Shown here: one piece after another, positions 16,814-24,244 of the stretch
Layout: the number at the start of each line of letters is the position of its first letter
Numbering within the stretch: position 1 is the stretch's first letter
NCBI RefSeq assembly: GCF_000423825.1
Contig: NZ_AUIS01000009.1
Span: forward strand, 1 to 64,000
DNA: 64,000 nucleotides
Source: Thermithiobacillus tepidarius DSM 3134
GTDB lineage: Bacteria; Pseudomonadota; Gammaproteobacteria; Acidithiobacillales; Thermithiobacillaceae
Direction of reading: 5' to 3'
Made by a program: the position numbers and the translations under genes
The notes under the pieces: model-generated
What the model saw: only the letters and a program-made list of their open reading frames with translations
Database searches by the model: none
Told to the model about the DNA's origin: nothing

Positions 16814-17071
16814 TTGTTTAGCTTACCGTGACACGTTTTCATTTGTACAGTTTTTTCGTCTATTTCCAAGGTGGAAATGCCGGTACTGCTGGATATGCCC
16901 GCACGCATGAGGACTCCGCTCTTTTTCCAGTCTTGAAACAGGTCGGCGCGCTTTTGCAAAAGCCCCTCCCGGTCCAACTCGCCCCGGGCATATCGCTCTT
17001 CCCGGATAGTCAATGCCTTTTCCAAGCGGCACCAGAAACAAGAGGACCAGCAGGAGCAACAACATGCCCAT
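16810..17071 (-). pseudogene. SHOCT-domain small membrane protein, frameshifted
   Basis: Starts ATG at 17071 behind ACGGAGGAGATATTC and encodes MGMLLLLLVLLFLVPL. The frame then reads on as nonsense (GKGIDYPGRAIC), while the +1 frame holds LEKALTIREERYARGEL and DREGLLQKRADLFQ, a normal SHOCT motif. One extra base around the CTTGGAAAAGG run explains it. It is a mutation, a sequencing error in an A run, or programmed slippage. The second frame stops exactly over the next gene's ATG, which argues it was coding until recently. Confidence 0.65.
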
Positions 17072-17151
17072 GAATATCTCCTCCGTTTCAACGTGTAAGC
17101 TCGCACAGTACACGGGCTCGTCAGCATGAGCCAGTGTACTGGTTCTCTCAA

Positions 17152-17631
17152 TCACCCACCTTGGCCAGCATGCCGCTGCAAGTACTCCACTATGCTTCTG
17201 AACTCTGCTGCATTTGGCGCCTTGATCGGCATGCGGCTATTGCGGCTCATCCATTGCATGCGGGCGTTCATGCGCTCGACAACCGGTGGCCAGCCGGCGG
17301 CACTGTGCAATGCCGGCGTGGGCAGGCCGTGGCACTGGGTGCAATATTGATTCAACAGCCGGGCGCCTGGCGCCTGGGGGTTCGGCAACTGGGCAGGGTC
17401 AGTGCCACGCGGCATCTGGCCGCCCATCATCATGCCCTCCATCCAGCCGTCGCACATGCCGTCTCGCATGCCCCAGCCGTTCCCCCACATTTGTGCCAGC
17501 ATCCAGTCAGCTGGAGCCGTGCGACCGCTCTGAGGTGTGGGCTGATCCGCGGCGCTAAGCGCGGATGTGGTCAGCAGCCCGGCCAGCAGGCTTGCAACAG
17601 AAAAAGCCGCAACCCCATTGTGACTGTTCAT
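17152..17631 (-). CDS. Met-rich single-haem c-type cytochrome
   Basis: A 159-residue exported protein. The signal peptide ends near SALSAADQ. Next is an unusual Met/Gly/Trp/Asp region (MWGNGWGMRDGMCDGWMEG), then a cytochrome c domain with one CTQCH haem site and a likely Met ligand in SRMPIKAPN, ending IVEYLQRHAGQ. Met-rich stretches of this kind can bind Cu(I) or Ag(I), but that is inference. It lies inside the metal cluster between the thioredoxin-like and SHOCT genes, on the same strand. Confidence 0.78.
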   Translation of the reverse strand: MNSHNGVAAFSVASLLAGLLTTSALSAADQPTPQSGRTAPADWMLAQMWGNGWGMRDGMCDGWMEGMMMGGQMPRGTDPAQLPNPQAPGARLLNQYCTQCHGLPTPALHSAAGWPPVVERMNARMQWMSRNSRMPIKAPNAAEFRSIVEYLQRHAGQGG

Positions 17632-17707
17632 GGATCACCTCCAGGTTGAAATACTGCGGGTTTGACATGAACCAGCGGCGCTCCCGATCAAGCCGGGCGT
17701 GCCGTTA

Positions 17708-17932
17708 CTACAACTGCAACAGGGCTCTGAGCTGCCCCTCGCTCTGACCATCCACCGGAATGACATGCATGTCATCGATGATCAGCATGGGGCAGTGGCG
17801 AATGGCGAAGCGCGCCACCAATTCCGGCTGCTCTTCGGCGTAAAGGAATTCGTAGTCGAGACCCAAGTCCCGCAGTTCCTGCTCGATGGCGTTACAATGG
17901 CAGCTGCGGGTAGTTACTAGTTTAATGTTCAT
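17708..17932 (-). CDS. Glutaredoxin/thioredoxin-like small protein
   Basis: A 74-residue protein, MNIKLVTTRSCHCNAIEQEL, with a CHC motif (Cys11, Cys13) at the position of the thioredoxin CxxC. It also has the cis-Pro stretch RHCPMLIIDD with a further Cys. There is no signal peptide, so it is cytosolic. The RBS GGAG is 7 bases before the ATG. It may hold or reduce a metal-thiolate or protein disulfide. It is close to the P450 gene (13 bases), so the two are cotranscribed. Confidence 0.7.
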   Translation of the reverse strand: MNIKLVTTRSCHCNAIEQELRDLGLDYEFLYAEEQPELVARFAIRHCPMLIIDDMHVIPVDGQSEGQLRALLQL

Positions 17933-17945
17933 AGAGTATCTCCGA

Positions 17946-19214
17946 TTACCTTGGCTTAGGCACTTGCACGCCTCCTCTGGTCTCCCCGACGTGCTGAATG
18001 ACAAAACCGCTTTTCGGCGCTGTGGGCATGCGCATGAGGCTGACGCGCAAATCCTGTGTCGGTACGTCGTAATCCAGCCGGATTAGCAGCATGATTGCCG
18101 CTTTCATGAGCGCAATGGTGATCCACTCACCCGGACAGCGATGCTGCCGATAGTGATCGCCTCCGCCCTGCGGAATGAAGTTGAATGCACCTCCATCCCA
18201 GTGACGGAAGCGCTCCGGCCGAAACTGCTCCGGGTGGTCCCACTGCCTGGGATCGTGGTTGGTGCCGTAGAGGTCAAGCAGTACCCGCACTCCTTTGGGA
18301 AAGGGGTAGCCACGCCACTCGAAGTCGTGGCGCACGCGCGCCGCCACTACGGGAAAGAAGGGATAAAATCGGCGCACTTCCTGCACGAACAGTTCAAGAT
18401 AGCCATCTGTGTCGAGCTCTCGCCGACATTCCGGGTGCTGATGCAACGCCAATGCCGCGAAGGTGGTGTACCAAGCCACTGCCACGGTCGGGCGCAGGAC
18501 GTTGATGAGTTCCACGGCGGCCACCTGCTTGTCGAGTAGCTCCCCGTTCATGTCGCGGTGTAGGGCGACAACGGCAAGTGCGTTGTCCGCCTCGGCCGGC
18601 ATCTCTTGGCGGCGCACCTTCTCGATGAGATCGCCAAGCCAGTGTTCCGCCCGGTTGCGCGCACGCCGTCCGCGCCAGTGCCGCGGACCGATTGCGCCGC
18701 CCCCCTCGATCATGGCGACAAAGTCCTTGGTTCTTTGTTCGACCTCCGCTTCCGCGAGTGGCACGCCAGCCCAGGCGCACACGGTGCGGCACAGGATTTC
18801 CTGTGTCTCGCTCAGCAGCACCACCGTGTCCATCCGCCGCCACTTTTCGGTATGGACACGCCACTGCTCGACGCTCAGCTCGGCCAGCCGCTGGATGCTG
18901 GCAGGACTCATGAGCTCCATGAACATCGCCTTCCGGTGTCGATGGGCTGTGCCATCCATTCCCTGCACGCCACCACGGCCGAACAGGGTTTCCTGCACTC
19001 GCCGGGGAGCGGCGCCGCTGCGTTCAAACCGGTCGGTATCGTAAAAGAGCTCGGCCGCCTCCGCGCCGAGCATGCAAATGGTCCTCTGGAATAGCAGACG
19101 TGTCTGGAAGATGTCCGCGCGATATCGTTGGCAGCGTCTGCGGATGAAGGTGTAGCCCTCCAGTGCGAAGGCTAGCGTGCTGTCGGGCATGGTGTCGCGC
19201 GGGATAATGGCCAT
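17946..19214 (-). CDS. CYP152-type cytochrome P450 (fatty acid peroxygenase-like)
   Basis: A 422-residue P450. The haem loop IPQGGGDHYRQHRCPGEW places the thiolate Cys at 360 and has the insertion typical of CYP152 (P450 BSbeta, SPalpha, OleT). In helix I the usual acid-alcohol pair is replaced by Arg241-Pro242 (INVLRPTVAVAW), the hallmark of this class, where Arg holds the fatty-acid carboxylate. Such enzymes use H2O2 directly to hydroxylate or decarboxylate fatty acids and need no reductase. No ferredoxin or reductase gene is nearby, in agreement. Its presence in a metal-resistance operon is unusual. Confidence 0.88.
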   Translation of the reverse strand: MAIIPRDTMPDSTLAFALEGYTFIRRRCQRYRADIFQTRLLFQRTICMLGAEAAELFYDTDRFERSGAAPRRVQETLFGRGGVQGMDGTAHRHRKAMFMELMSPASIQRLAELSVEQWRVHTEKWRRMDTVVLLSETQEILCRTVCAWAGVPLAEAEVEQRTKDFVAMIEGGGAIGPRHWRGRRARNRAEHWLGDLIEKVRRQEMPAEADNALAVVALHRDMNGELLDKQVAAVELINVLRPTVAVAWYTTFAALALHQHPECRRELDTDGYLELFVQEVRRFYPFFPVVAARVRHDFEWRGYPFPKGVRVLLDLYGTNHDPRQWDHPEQFRPERFRHWDGGAFNFIPQGGGDHYRQHRCPGEWITIALMKAAIMLLIRLDYDVPTQDLRVSLMRMPTAPKSGFVIQHVGETRGGVQVPKPR

Positions 19215-19266
19215 GGGAGCGTCCTCGCGGTCGAAACAGGGCAGAAGAACTCACACGTGCAATGTC

Positions 19267-19887
19267 CTAACGGCCGCAGCACATGCATTTGCCTTGCATG
19301 CTGCTACCCATCATGCCATGCATTGTGCGCATGCTCTCACGCATGGCCTGCATGTGTTCCTGCATGAGGCGTTGGCGCTCCGTGGGATCCTGGGCTTGGC
19401 GGATTCTTTCCATTTGTGCCTGCATCCGCTGCATGCGCGCCTGCATTTGGGTCATCGGCTCATCCGCCGTCGGCCCCGTCTCAGGCGCCGCGCCGCCCAG
19501 GGTGGTCAGCACCCGCTCCAGCTTCTGACGCACCTCGCCGGCGAGTTCGGCAATCTCGGGTTTGTCCACCAGCGTCAGCACAACCTGGGGATCCATGAAT
19601 TCCACATGCACCTTGCCCGCTGCGTCCTCACGCACGACCACGTTGCAGGGCAGCAAGAGGCCAATGGACGGTTCTACTTCCAGGGCCCGGTGGGCCAATG
19701 AGGGATTGCAGGCGCCCAGAATGCGGTAGGGCGGCATCATCTGGTTGAGTTTCTTCTGCAGGGTCGCGGCTACGTCGATGTCCGCGAGCACACCGAAGCC
19801 TTCGACCTGCAAGGCCTGCGTGACGCGCTCGACGGCTACCGCAAAGGACATTTCGAGTTCGGTGCCGAATCCGTATTTGCTCTGCAT
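19267..19887 (-). CDS. DUF302 protein with Met/Gln-rich coiled tail
   Basis: A 206-residue protein starting MQSKYGFGTELEMSFAVAVE behind AAGGAGGCTGTACC. Residues 1-130 are a DUF302 domain (GFGVLADIDVAATLQKKL, PYRILGACNPSLAHRAL, GLLLPCNVVVRED). The tail (140-206) is a helical stretch full of Met, Gln and Arg (MTQMQARMQRMQAQMERI) ending in SSMQGKCMCCGR, a possible soft-metal site. DUF302 proteins often accompany copper or sulfur genes, but their activity is not known. It lies between the P1B ATPase and the P450. Confidence 0.8.
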   Translation of the reverse strand: MQSKYGFGTELEMSFAVAVERVTQALQVEGFGVLADIDVAATLQKKLNQMMPPYRILGACNPSLAHRALEVEPSIGLLLPCNVVVREDAAGKVHVEFMDPQVVLTLVDKPEIAELAGEVRQKLERVLTTLGGAAPETGPTADEPMTQMQARMQRMQAQMERIRQAQDPTERQRLMQEHMQAMRESMRTMHGMMGSSMQGKCMCCGR

Positions 19888-19983
19888 GGTACAGCCTCCT
19901 TGTCGGTGCGATATCAACGGAAGTGCTTCCGCCACAAGAACAGCGGCGTGCTCACGAGAGGGTCGGACCCGTCAGTCCGGGAC

Positions 19984-21894
19984 CTAAGCCCGCAGCATGC
20001 GCAGCCCGCTCGCGATCACTGCAAACTCACTCAGCTCGTGGGCCAACACGGCGGTCGGCAGGGTGAAGACGCCGCTCACCGCGCCCGCTACCAGTGTGCC
20101 GATCACCAAGGCCGACAGGGCTAGATTCTGCCGAATCACGCCCCAGTTGCGCCGGCTGAAGCGTACCAGATAGGGTAGGCGGGACAGGTCGTCGGCCATG
20201 AGCGCGACGTCTGCCGTTTCCAGGGCCACGTCGGTGCCAGCCGCGCCCATGGCGATGCCGACGTGGGCGGCGGCCAGCGCCGGCGCGTCGTTGACGCCGT
20301 CGCCCACCATGGCGACCTTGCCATAGCGGGCCTCCAGGTCGGCCACAGCCCGGGTCTTGTCCTCCGGACTGAGCTCCGCCAGTACCTCATCGACCCCCGC
20401 TTGGGCGGCGATGGCCTGCGCGGCCAGATTGTTGTCGCCGGTCAACATCACGACGCGCTCAATGCCCGAGGCCTTGAGCGCCGCCACCGCCTCGGCGGCT
20501 CCGGGCCGCAGCGGATCGGCGATAGCGATCAAACCGTAGAGACGTTGCACAGAGCCGAGGAGCACCACCGTCTTGCCTTCCTGCTGCAATTGGCGCACGA
20601 GTGTCCGTGCAGGCTCCGGGTCAACCCCCAGCTCCTGGAACAACCTGGGGCTGCCGATATAGAGCTGCTCTCCCGCCACTTGGCCGTAACCGCCCAAACC
20701 GGGTAGGGATTGGAATTCCTCGGCCGGCTGTGGCGCCACGCCTTCGGCTTGGGCACGCTGGAGAATGGCCAGGGCCAGGGGATGCTGCGAGCGCGCCTCC
20801 AACGCCGCGGCCTGTTCCAGCACACGCTGTGGGCTTTGGCCGCAGAGCGGGATGAGATTGGTGACGCTGGGCCGACCCATGGTCAGGGTGCCAGTCTTGT
20901 CCAACGCCACGACCCGGATCTTGGCGAGGTTTTCCAGATGCACGCCGCCCTTGATCAGAATACCGTGACGGCCGGCGGTGCCGAGCGCGGCGACCAGGGT
21001 GATGGGCACAGAGATGACAAGGGCGCAGGGTGCGGCGGCAACCACGAAAACGGTGGCGCGGGCCATCCACTCACCCCAGGGCTGGCCGAAGAGGGGCGGC
21101 AGGAGTGCGAGCAATATCCCGGTACCCAGCACCGTCGGGCTATAGCGGCGGCCGAAGTGTTCGATGAAGCGCTGGCTGCGTCCTTTGCTGGCCTGTGCGG
21201 CCTCCACCAGATGGATGATGCGGGCGAGGGTGTTGTCGGCGGAGGTCTTGGTTGCCCGCACGGTGAGGGCTCCTTCGCCGTTGAGGCTGGCGGCAAAGAC
21301 TTTGGTACCCGGCATTTTCTCCACGGGCACGGACTCGCCGGTCACTGGTGCCTGATTGACGCTGGATTGTCCGGCGATCACCTCGCCGTCGGTCGGTACG
21401 GCCTCACCGGGGCGCACGATGAAGATATCGCCGACCCGCAACGCTTCCACAGGCACGCGGATCTCGCCGCCATCCCGCTGTACCAGGGCGGTTTTCGGCG
21501 ATAGGTCCATGAGTGCACGAATAGCGTGGCGGGCGCGCTCGCCGGTGTAGCCCTCGGCTGCCTCGGAGATGGAATAGAGGAACACCAGCGTTGCCGCCTC
21601 CGCCCATTCGCCCAGCAGTCCGGCTACAATGGCCGCCGTGGCCATCAGGAGTTCGATCCCGATCTCCCGTTCCTTGATGAGTTCCTCCAGGGCCTCGCGT
21701 CCGAAGAAATAGCCACCGACGGCAATCGCAGTGACATACAGGAATGTCGCCTGCGGCTCCGGCAAACCGACCCGGCTGCCGGAAAACCCGATGGCGAGCA
21801 GCAGGCCTGACGTGATGGATGTCAATACTTTGGCATTGCGCCACGGTCGTGGCGGCGGAGTACCGGGTGTACCGCAGCTATCCGTGCAAGCCAT
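19984..21894 (-). CDS. P1B-type heavy-metal ATPase with APC motif
   Basis: A 636-residue pump without an HMA domain; only a short Cys pair (MACTDSCGTPG) precedes the first helices. Motifs are TGES at 186, APCALVIS at 288-293 in place of CPC, DKTGT with Asp332, GDGVNDAPA and HELSEFAV at 619 in the last helix. The HE(L/G)S type end resembles the P1B-4 subgroup. Loss of the first Cys of CPC should change metal choice. It is the first structural gene of the block: its start overlaps the arsR 3' end by 17 bases, so its level is probably set by ArsR. Confidence 0.85.
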   Translation of the reverse strand: MACTDSCGTPGTPPPRPWRNAKVLTSITSGLLLAIGFSGSRVGLPEPQATFLYVTAIAVGGYFFGREALEELIKEREIGIELLMATAAIVAGLLGEWAEAATLVFLYSISEAAEGYTGERARHAIRALMDLSPKTALVQRDGGEIRVPVEALRVGDIFIVRPGEAVPTDGEVIAGQSSVNQAPVTGESVPVEKMPGTKVFAASLNGEGALTVRATKTSADNTLARIIHLVEAAQASKGRSQRFIEHFGRRYSPTVLGTGILLALLPPLFGQPWGEWMARATVFVVAAAPCALVISVPITLVAALGTAGRHGILIKGGVHLENLAKIRVVALDKTGTLTMGRPSVTNLIPLCGQSPQRVLEQAAALEARSQHPLALAILQRAQAEGVAPQPAEEFQSLPGLGGYGQVAGEQLYIGSPRLFQELGVDPEPARTLVRQLQQEGKTVVLLGSVQRLYGLIAIADPLRPGAAEAVAALKASGIERVVMLTGDNNLAAQAIAAQAGVDEVLAELSPEDKTRAVADLEARYGKVAMVGDGVNDAPALAAAHVGIAMGAAGTDVALETADVALMADDLSRLPYLVRFSRRNWGVIRQNLALSALVIGTLVAGAVSGVFTLPTAVLAHELSEFAVIASGLRMLRA

Positions 21895-22294
21895 CTACGG
21901 TCTCCTCCGCCAAATGCGGTGTCTGGATGCCGACTCGGCAACGGCCATTCTCGCGCAGGCACAATCGCTCTTGGAAGCGTTGTAGATCCTGTGCATAGAT
22001 ACCGCTGGCGTCTGGTAGGCGAAGCAGCATCTCGTACAGCGCCTCCAGATGCGGCAGGTCTCTCACCAGCCGATGATAGACCCAACGTCCGTCCTTGGTA
22101 GACGTCAGCAGACCCGCCTGACGCAGGGTTTTTACATGGCGCGACAGCTTGTACTGGGGCTCCTGCAGACTGTCGACCAGTTCACACAAGCAGGCTTCCT
22201 CACCAGTCACCACCATCAGGCGCATGACGCGCAGGCGGGTTGGATCGGCCAATGCCTGGAATAACTCTTCGGGAGGAATACTAATTAAATGCAT
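21878..22294 (-). CDS. ArsR/SmtB family metal-responsive repressor
   Basis: A 138-residue winged-helix regulator: FQALADPTRLRVMRLM, then ACLCELVDSLQEPQYKLSRHVKTL with Cys35 and Cys37 in the recognition-helix region, the alpha3 metal or arsenite site of ArsR/CadC types, and the wing TSTKDGRWVYHRL. The C terminus has further Cys and His (RLCLRENGRCRV, TPHL). The ATG at 22294 is chosen because a -10 box ends 6 bases upstream, making the mRNA leaderless; an in-frame ATG at 22312 is less likely as it lies inside the promoter. Metal binding should release it from the palindrome at 22298-22311 and derepress the whole block. Confidence 0.82.
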   Translation of the reverse strand: MHLISIPPEELFQALADPTRLRVMRLMVVTGEEACLCELVDSLQEPQYKLSRHVKTLRQAGLLTSTKDGRWVYHRLVRDLPHLEALYEMLLRLPDASGIYAQDLQRFQERLCLRENGRCRVGIQTPHLAEETVDGLHG

Positions 22295-22297
22295 AGT

Positions 22298-22329
22298 TGC
22301 ATTATAATGCATGTACGTAACGTTTGCAA
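22298..22329 (-). promoter_or_regulatory. arsR promoter with palindromic operator
   Basis: On the minus strand, TTGCAA (22329-22324), a 17-base spacer, then a perfect TATAAT (22306-22301), with arsR ATG 6 bases later. The 14-base perfect palindrome TGCATTATAATGCA (22298-22311) covers the -10, a natural place for ArsR to block RNA polymerase. Confidence 0.7.
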
Positions 22330-22786
22330 TACAGAGCACCACGTTGCTCAATTGGGTCTAAACACCGTAGAGCTAAGCGACGGCGACTGTGCGTGGATTA
22401 GCTTTCATGACATAGCAGCGGGGTAGAGCTCATGCGGTGCAATCTCAAAATGACGGGCACGCTGGTTAGCTTGGGCTTGGGCGCTGAACTCTTGCTCGTG
22501 GCCGGCCTGCTGCGCGTGGACATTGGCGAACGGGTCATTTGTGGTCTGTATCGGCCGGGCTGCTTCCAGCCCGATTGCTGGTGGACCTGGTGCGTACCAT
22601 ACAGCCGGAACGGCAGGTGAGGTGGAGCATCGCGTCCCATGTCCGAGTGCGCGGTGATCCCTGATTGTCCTGGAAAACTGATCGGTAGGGAATGGGACGG
22701 AGTGGTAATAAATTTAACATAATATACATTATACGAAATCGAGAATCAGACGAAGGTTGCGCCGACTGCGCAGCGGCCGCCGTGCT
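22330..22786. other. Intergenic stretch without a supported gene
   Basis: About 460 bases between arsR and the HTH gene. A 62-codon plus-strand frame (22432-22620, MRCNLKMTGTLVSLGLG, Cys/Trp-rich end) has no good RBS and no recognisable family. Around 22703-22740 the sequence becomes very AT-rich and holds a dyad ATAAT-ATAC-ATTAT, which looks like a promoter or operator region for the terminator-led transcript that follows. I see no tRNA or known RNA fold. Confidence 0.4.
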
Positions 22787-22811
22787 AAAACCCCCTCTCC
22801 GGGGGTTTTTT
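22787..22811 (+). terminator. Terminator in the leader of the HTH gene
   Basis: AAAACCCCC-TCTCC-GGGGGTTTT followed by further T. The 9-bp stem and T tract make it a strong intrinsic terminator, near-symmetrical and so usable from both sides. It lies only 4 bases before the RBS GGAGG of the gene starting at 22831, so it may be an attenuator. Confidence 0.8.
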
Positions 22812-22830
22812 ATTGGAGGCAAGCACGACA

Positions 22831-23415
22831 ATGAGAAGAACGCCCTTGCTTCAATGGAGACTATATGGCAATTGCCCGCGGGTATCCGTGGACATTCCCT
22901 TCAGCGCCGTCGAGGAGCTGACCACACTACAGGCGCTGGCACAGGCCGCCCTGGCGGAGATCGAGCGCCGGCGAACGGTCCGGGCGCTGGCTGAAGCAGA
23001 AGCCGTTTTGGCGCGCGCGGACTTGGCGGCCCGCTACGCGCAGGCCTGGGAGATTTTCCAGGAAACCGGCTCGATCCGCGAGACCGCCCGACGCACCCGG
23101 CTTTTGTGCGAGGACGTGCGCCAGGAGGTCCGCCTCCGCCAGGTCGCGGCCAACCAGGCACGCCGGCTGCAGCAGCGTCGGCAAGCCGTGGCGCTGCTGC
23201 AGGCCGGCCACAGCCTGGAGGCCGTGGCCGCGCACTTCGGGCGGCATCCCGTCACCATCAAACGATGGGTGCGACAGGCCGAAACGACGGGGGCACGCCA
23301 GGTTCGCCCGCGCACCCCTACGGGCTGCCCCACGCGGGTCGCCGGTGTCGGCGCCTGGCTGCCGGACACAGCGCCTGCGGCCCCACGCGGGTCCGCCGGC
23401 TCACGGTCGGGATAG
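22831..23415 (+). CDS. Putative HTH DNA-binding protein
   Basis: A 194-residue basic protein. The middle is a long helical Arg/Ala/Gln region (LAEAEAVLARADLAARYAQA) with a first HTH-like part (WEIFQETGSIRETARRTRL). A clearer homeodomain-like HTH follows at about 127-155 (AVALLQAGHSLEAVAAHFGRH, VTIKRWVRQ). The C terminus is Pro/Arg/Gly-rich and low in complexity, coded partly by two copies of GCCCCACGCGGGT 53 bases apart. The RBS GGAGG is 11 bases before the ATG. The family is not recognised; transposon- or phage-type regulators have similar helices. It converges on hicB. Confidence 0.5.
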   Translation: MRRTPLLQWRLYGNCPRVSVDIPFSAVEELTTLQALAQAALAEIERRRTVRALAEAEAVLARADLAARYAQAWEIFQETGSIRETARRTRLLCEDVRQEVRLRQVAANQARRLQQRRQAVALLQAGHSLEAVAAHFGRHPVTIKRWVRQAETTGARQVRPRTPTGCPTRVAGVGAWLPDTAPAAPRGSAGSRSG

Positions 23416-23428
23416 GCGGAGTTGTGCT

Positions 23429-23749
23429 TTAAAGGGCCTTGTCCACTTGCTCGGTCAACCAGGCATTAAGACTTTTACCCGCCAGCCGGGCTTTGATCGA
23501 GGCGTTACGGTGGCGCTCCGGGCCAAGGCGCAGCAAAAACTGGCCGGAAAATGGTTTATCCGGGGCTTCGCCGCGTTGGGCGCAGAAGTCCAGGTAATCG
23601 TCCACGGAGTCGCGAAACGCCTGGCGCAGCTCGTCTACGGTGCGACCCTGAAAGGTAATGACATCCCGAGTGTTGATGACCTCGCCAGAGAAGATCCCGG
23701 CCTCATCATCGAAGCCCACAGTACCGATATAGCCTTTGTATTCCATCAT
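23429..23749 (-). CDS. hicB: HicB family antitoxin
   Basis: A 106-residue protein beginning MMEYKGYIGTVGFDDEAGIFS, the partial RNase H-like fold of HicB (GEVINTRDVITFQGRTVDEL, FRDSVDDYLDFCAQRG). A C-terminal ribbon-helix-helix follows (ASIKARLAGKSLNAWLTEQV) that binds DNA and represses the operon. Its start overlaps the hicA stop by 4 bases, the usual hicA-hicB order. It neutralises HicA by covering its active site. Confidence 0.85.
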   Translation of the reverse strand: MMEYKGYIGTVGFDDEAGIFSGEVINTRDVITFQGRTVDELRQAFRDSVDDYLDFCAQRGEAPDKPFSGQFLLRLGPERHRNASIKARLAGKSLNAWLTEQVDKAL

Positions 23750-24000
23750 GGCGTGACCCCTGCTTCTTCGAGAAAGCGGCGCATGGAGACCAAAGCGCCC
23801 TTGTCGGCTTCCTTGTGCGGATGGGGGCGATGAAAGACAGCGCGCACCCCATGCAGCGCAATTCTGACCCGAGATCCATTCCCTTCGGTGATTTCTGCCC
23901 CACACGCCCGCAGCAAGGCTTCAATGTCGGACCAGGCCACGTTGGCGCGTACCGGTTGATCGAAAATCGCCTGAAGGGTTTTTTGGTGTCGGGCATTCAC
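23746..24000 (-). CDS. hicA: HicA family mRNA interferase toxin
   Basis: An 84-residue protein starting with GTG (MNARHQKTLQAIFDQPVRAN). It has the dsRNA-binding-like HicA pattern: IEALLRACGAEITEGNGSRV, then the catalytic His in FHRPHPHKEADKGAL and the closing helix VSMRRFLEEAGV. HicA cleaves mRNA when free of HicB. The GTG lies 7 bases after a -10 box, so the mRNA would be essentially leaderless and the toxin weakly translated, which fits a toxin-first operon. Confidence 0.85.
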   Translation of the reverse strand: MNARHQKTLQAIFDQPVRANVAWSDIEALLRACGAEITEGNGSRVRIALHGVRAVFHRPHPHKEADKGALVSMRRFLEEAGVTP

Positions 24001-24035
24001 ACTGTGAATGATATCAGATTTTGATACTATGTCAA
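23994..24035 (-). promoter_or_regulatory. hicAB promoter and operator dyads
   Basis: On the minus strand, TTGACA (24035-24030), a 16-base spacer, TATCAT (24013-24008), then the GTG of hicA at 24000. A 17-base perfect dyad CATTCACA-C-TGTGAATG (23994-24010) spans the start codon, and TATCA-N5-TGATA lies in the spacer. Both are good HicB operator candidates. Confidence 0.65.
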
Positions 24036-24244
24036 TCGTTACCGGATACGTTATTGAGGGAAAGCATGGCGAAACAGGAGGCGGATCGCTTCACCGGAAG
24101 GACCGCCAAAAAAGCAGTCTGGAGCGTACCTCCTCAGACGGACTACGCCTCCATGCTGCCCTCCTCGCTCTCGATCAGTAGTGTCTACTGCAGAAGGGTG
24201 ATGAGCGAGCAAAAAGTGCATACTCCGGGGAAGAAGGTCGCACT

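Noticed and set aside
22312-22351. Longer arsR starts (TTG at 22351 or ATG at 22312)
   Set aside because: They would place the coding start inside the promoter elements, and no RBS precedes them.
22432-22620. 62-codon frame rich in Cys and Trp after arsR
   Set aside because: No RBS, no known family, and other frames in the same place look equally coding-like.
24010-24244. Plus-strand frame between hicA and the RES toxin
   Set aside because: Begins in the hicAB promoter, has no recognisable domain and overlaps the toxin gene antisense.
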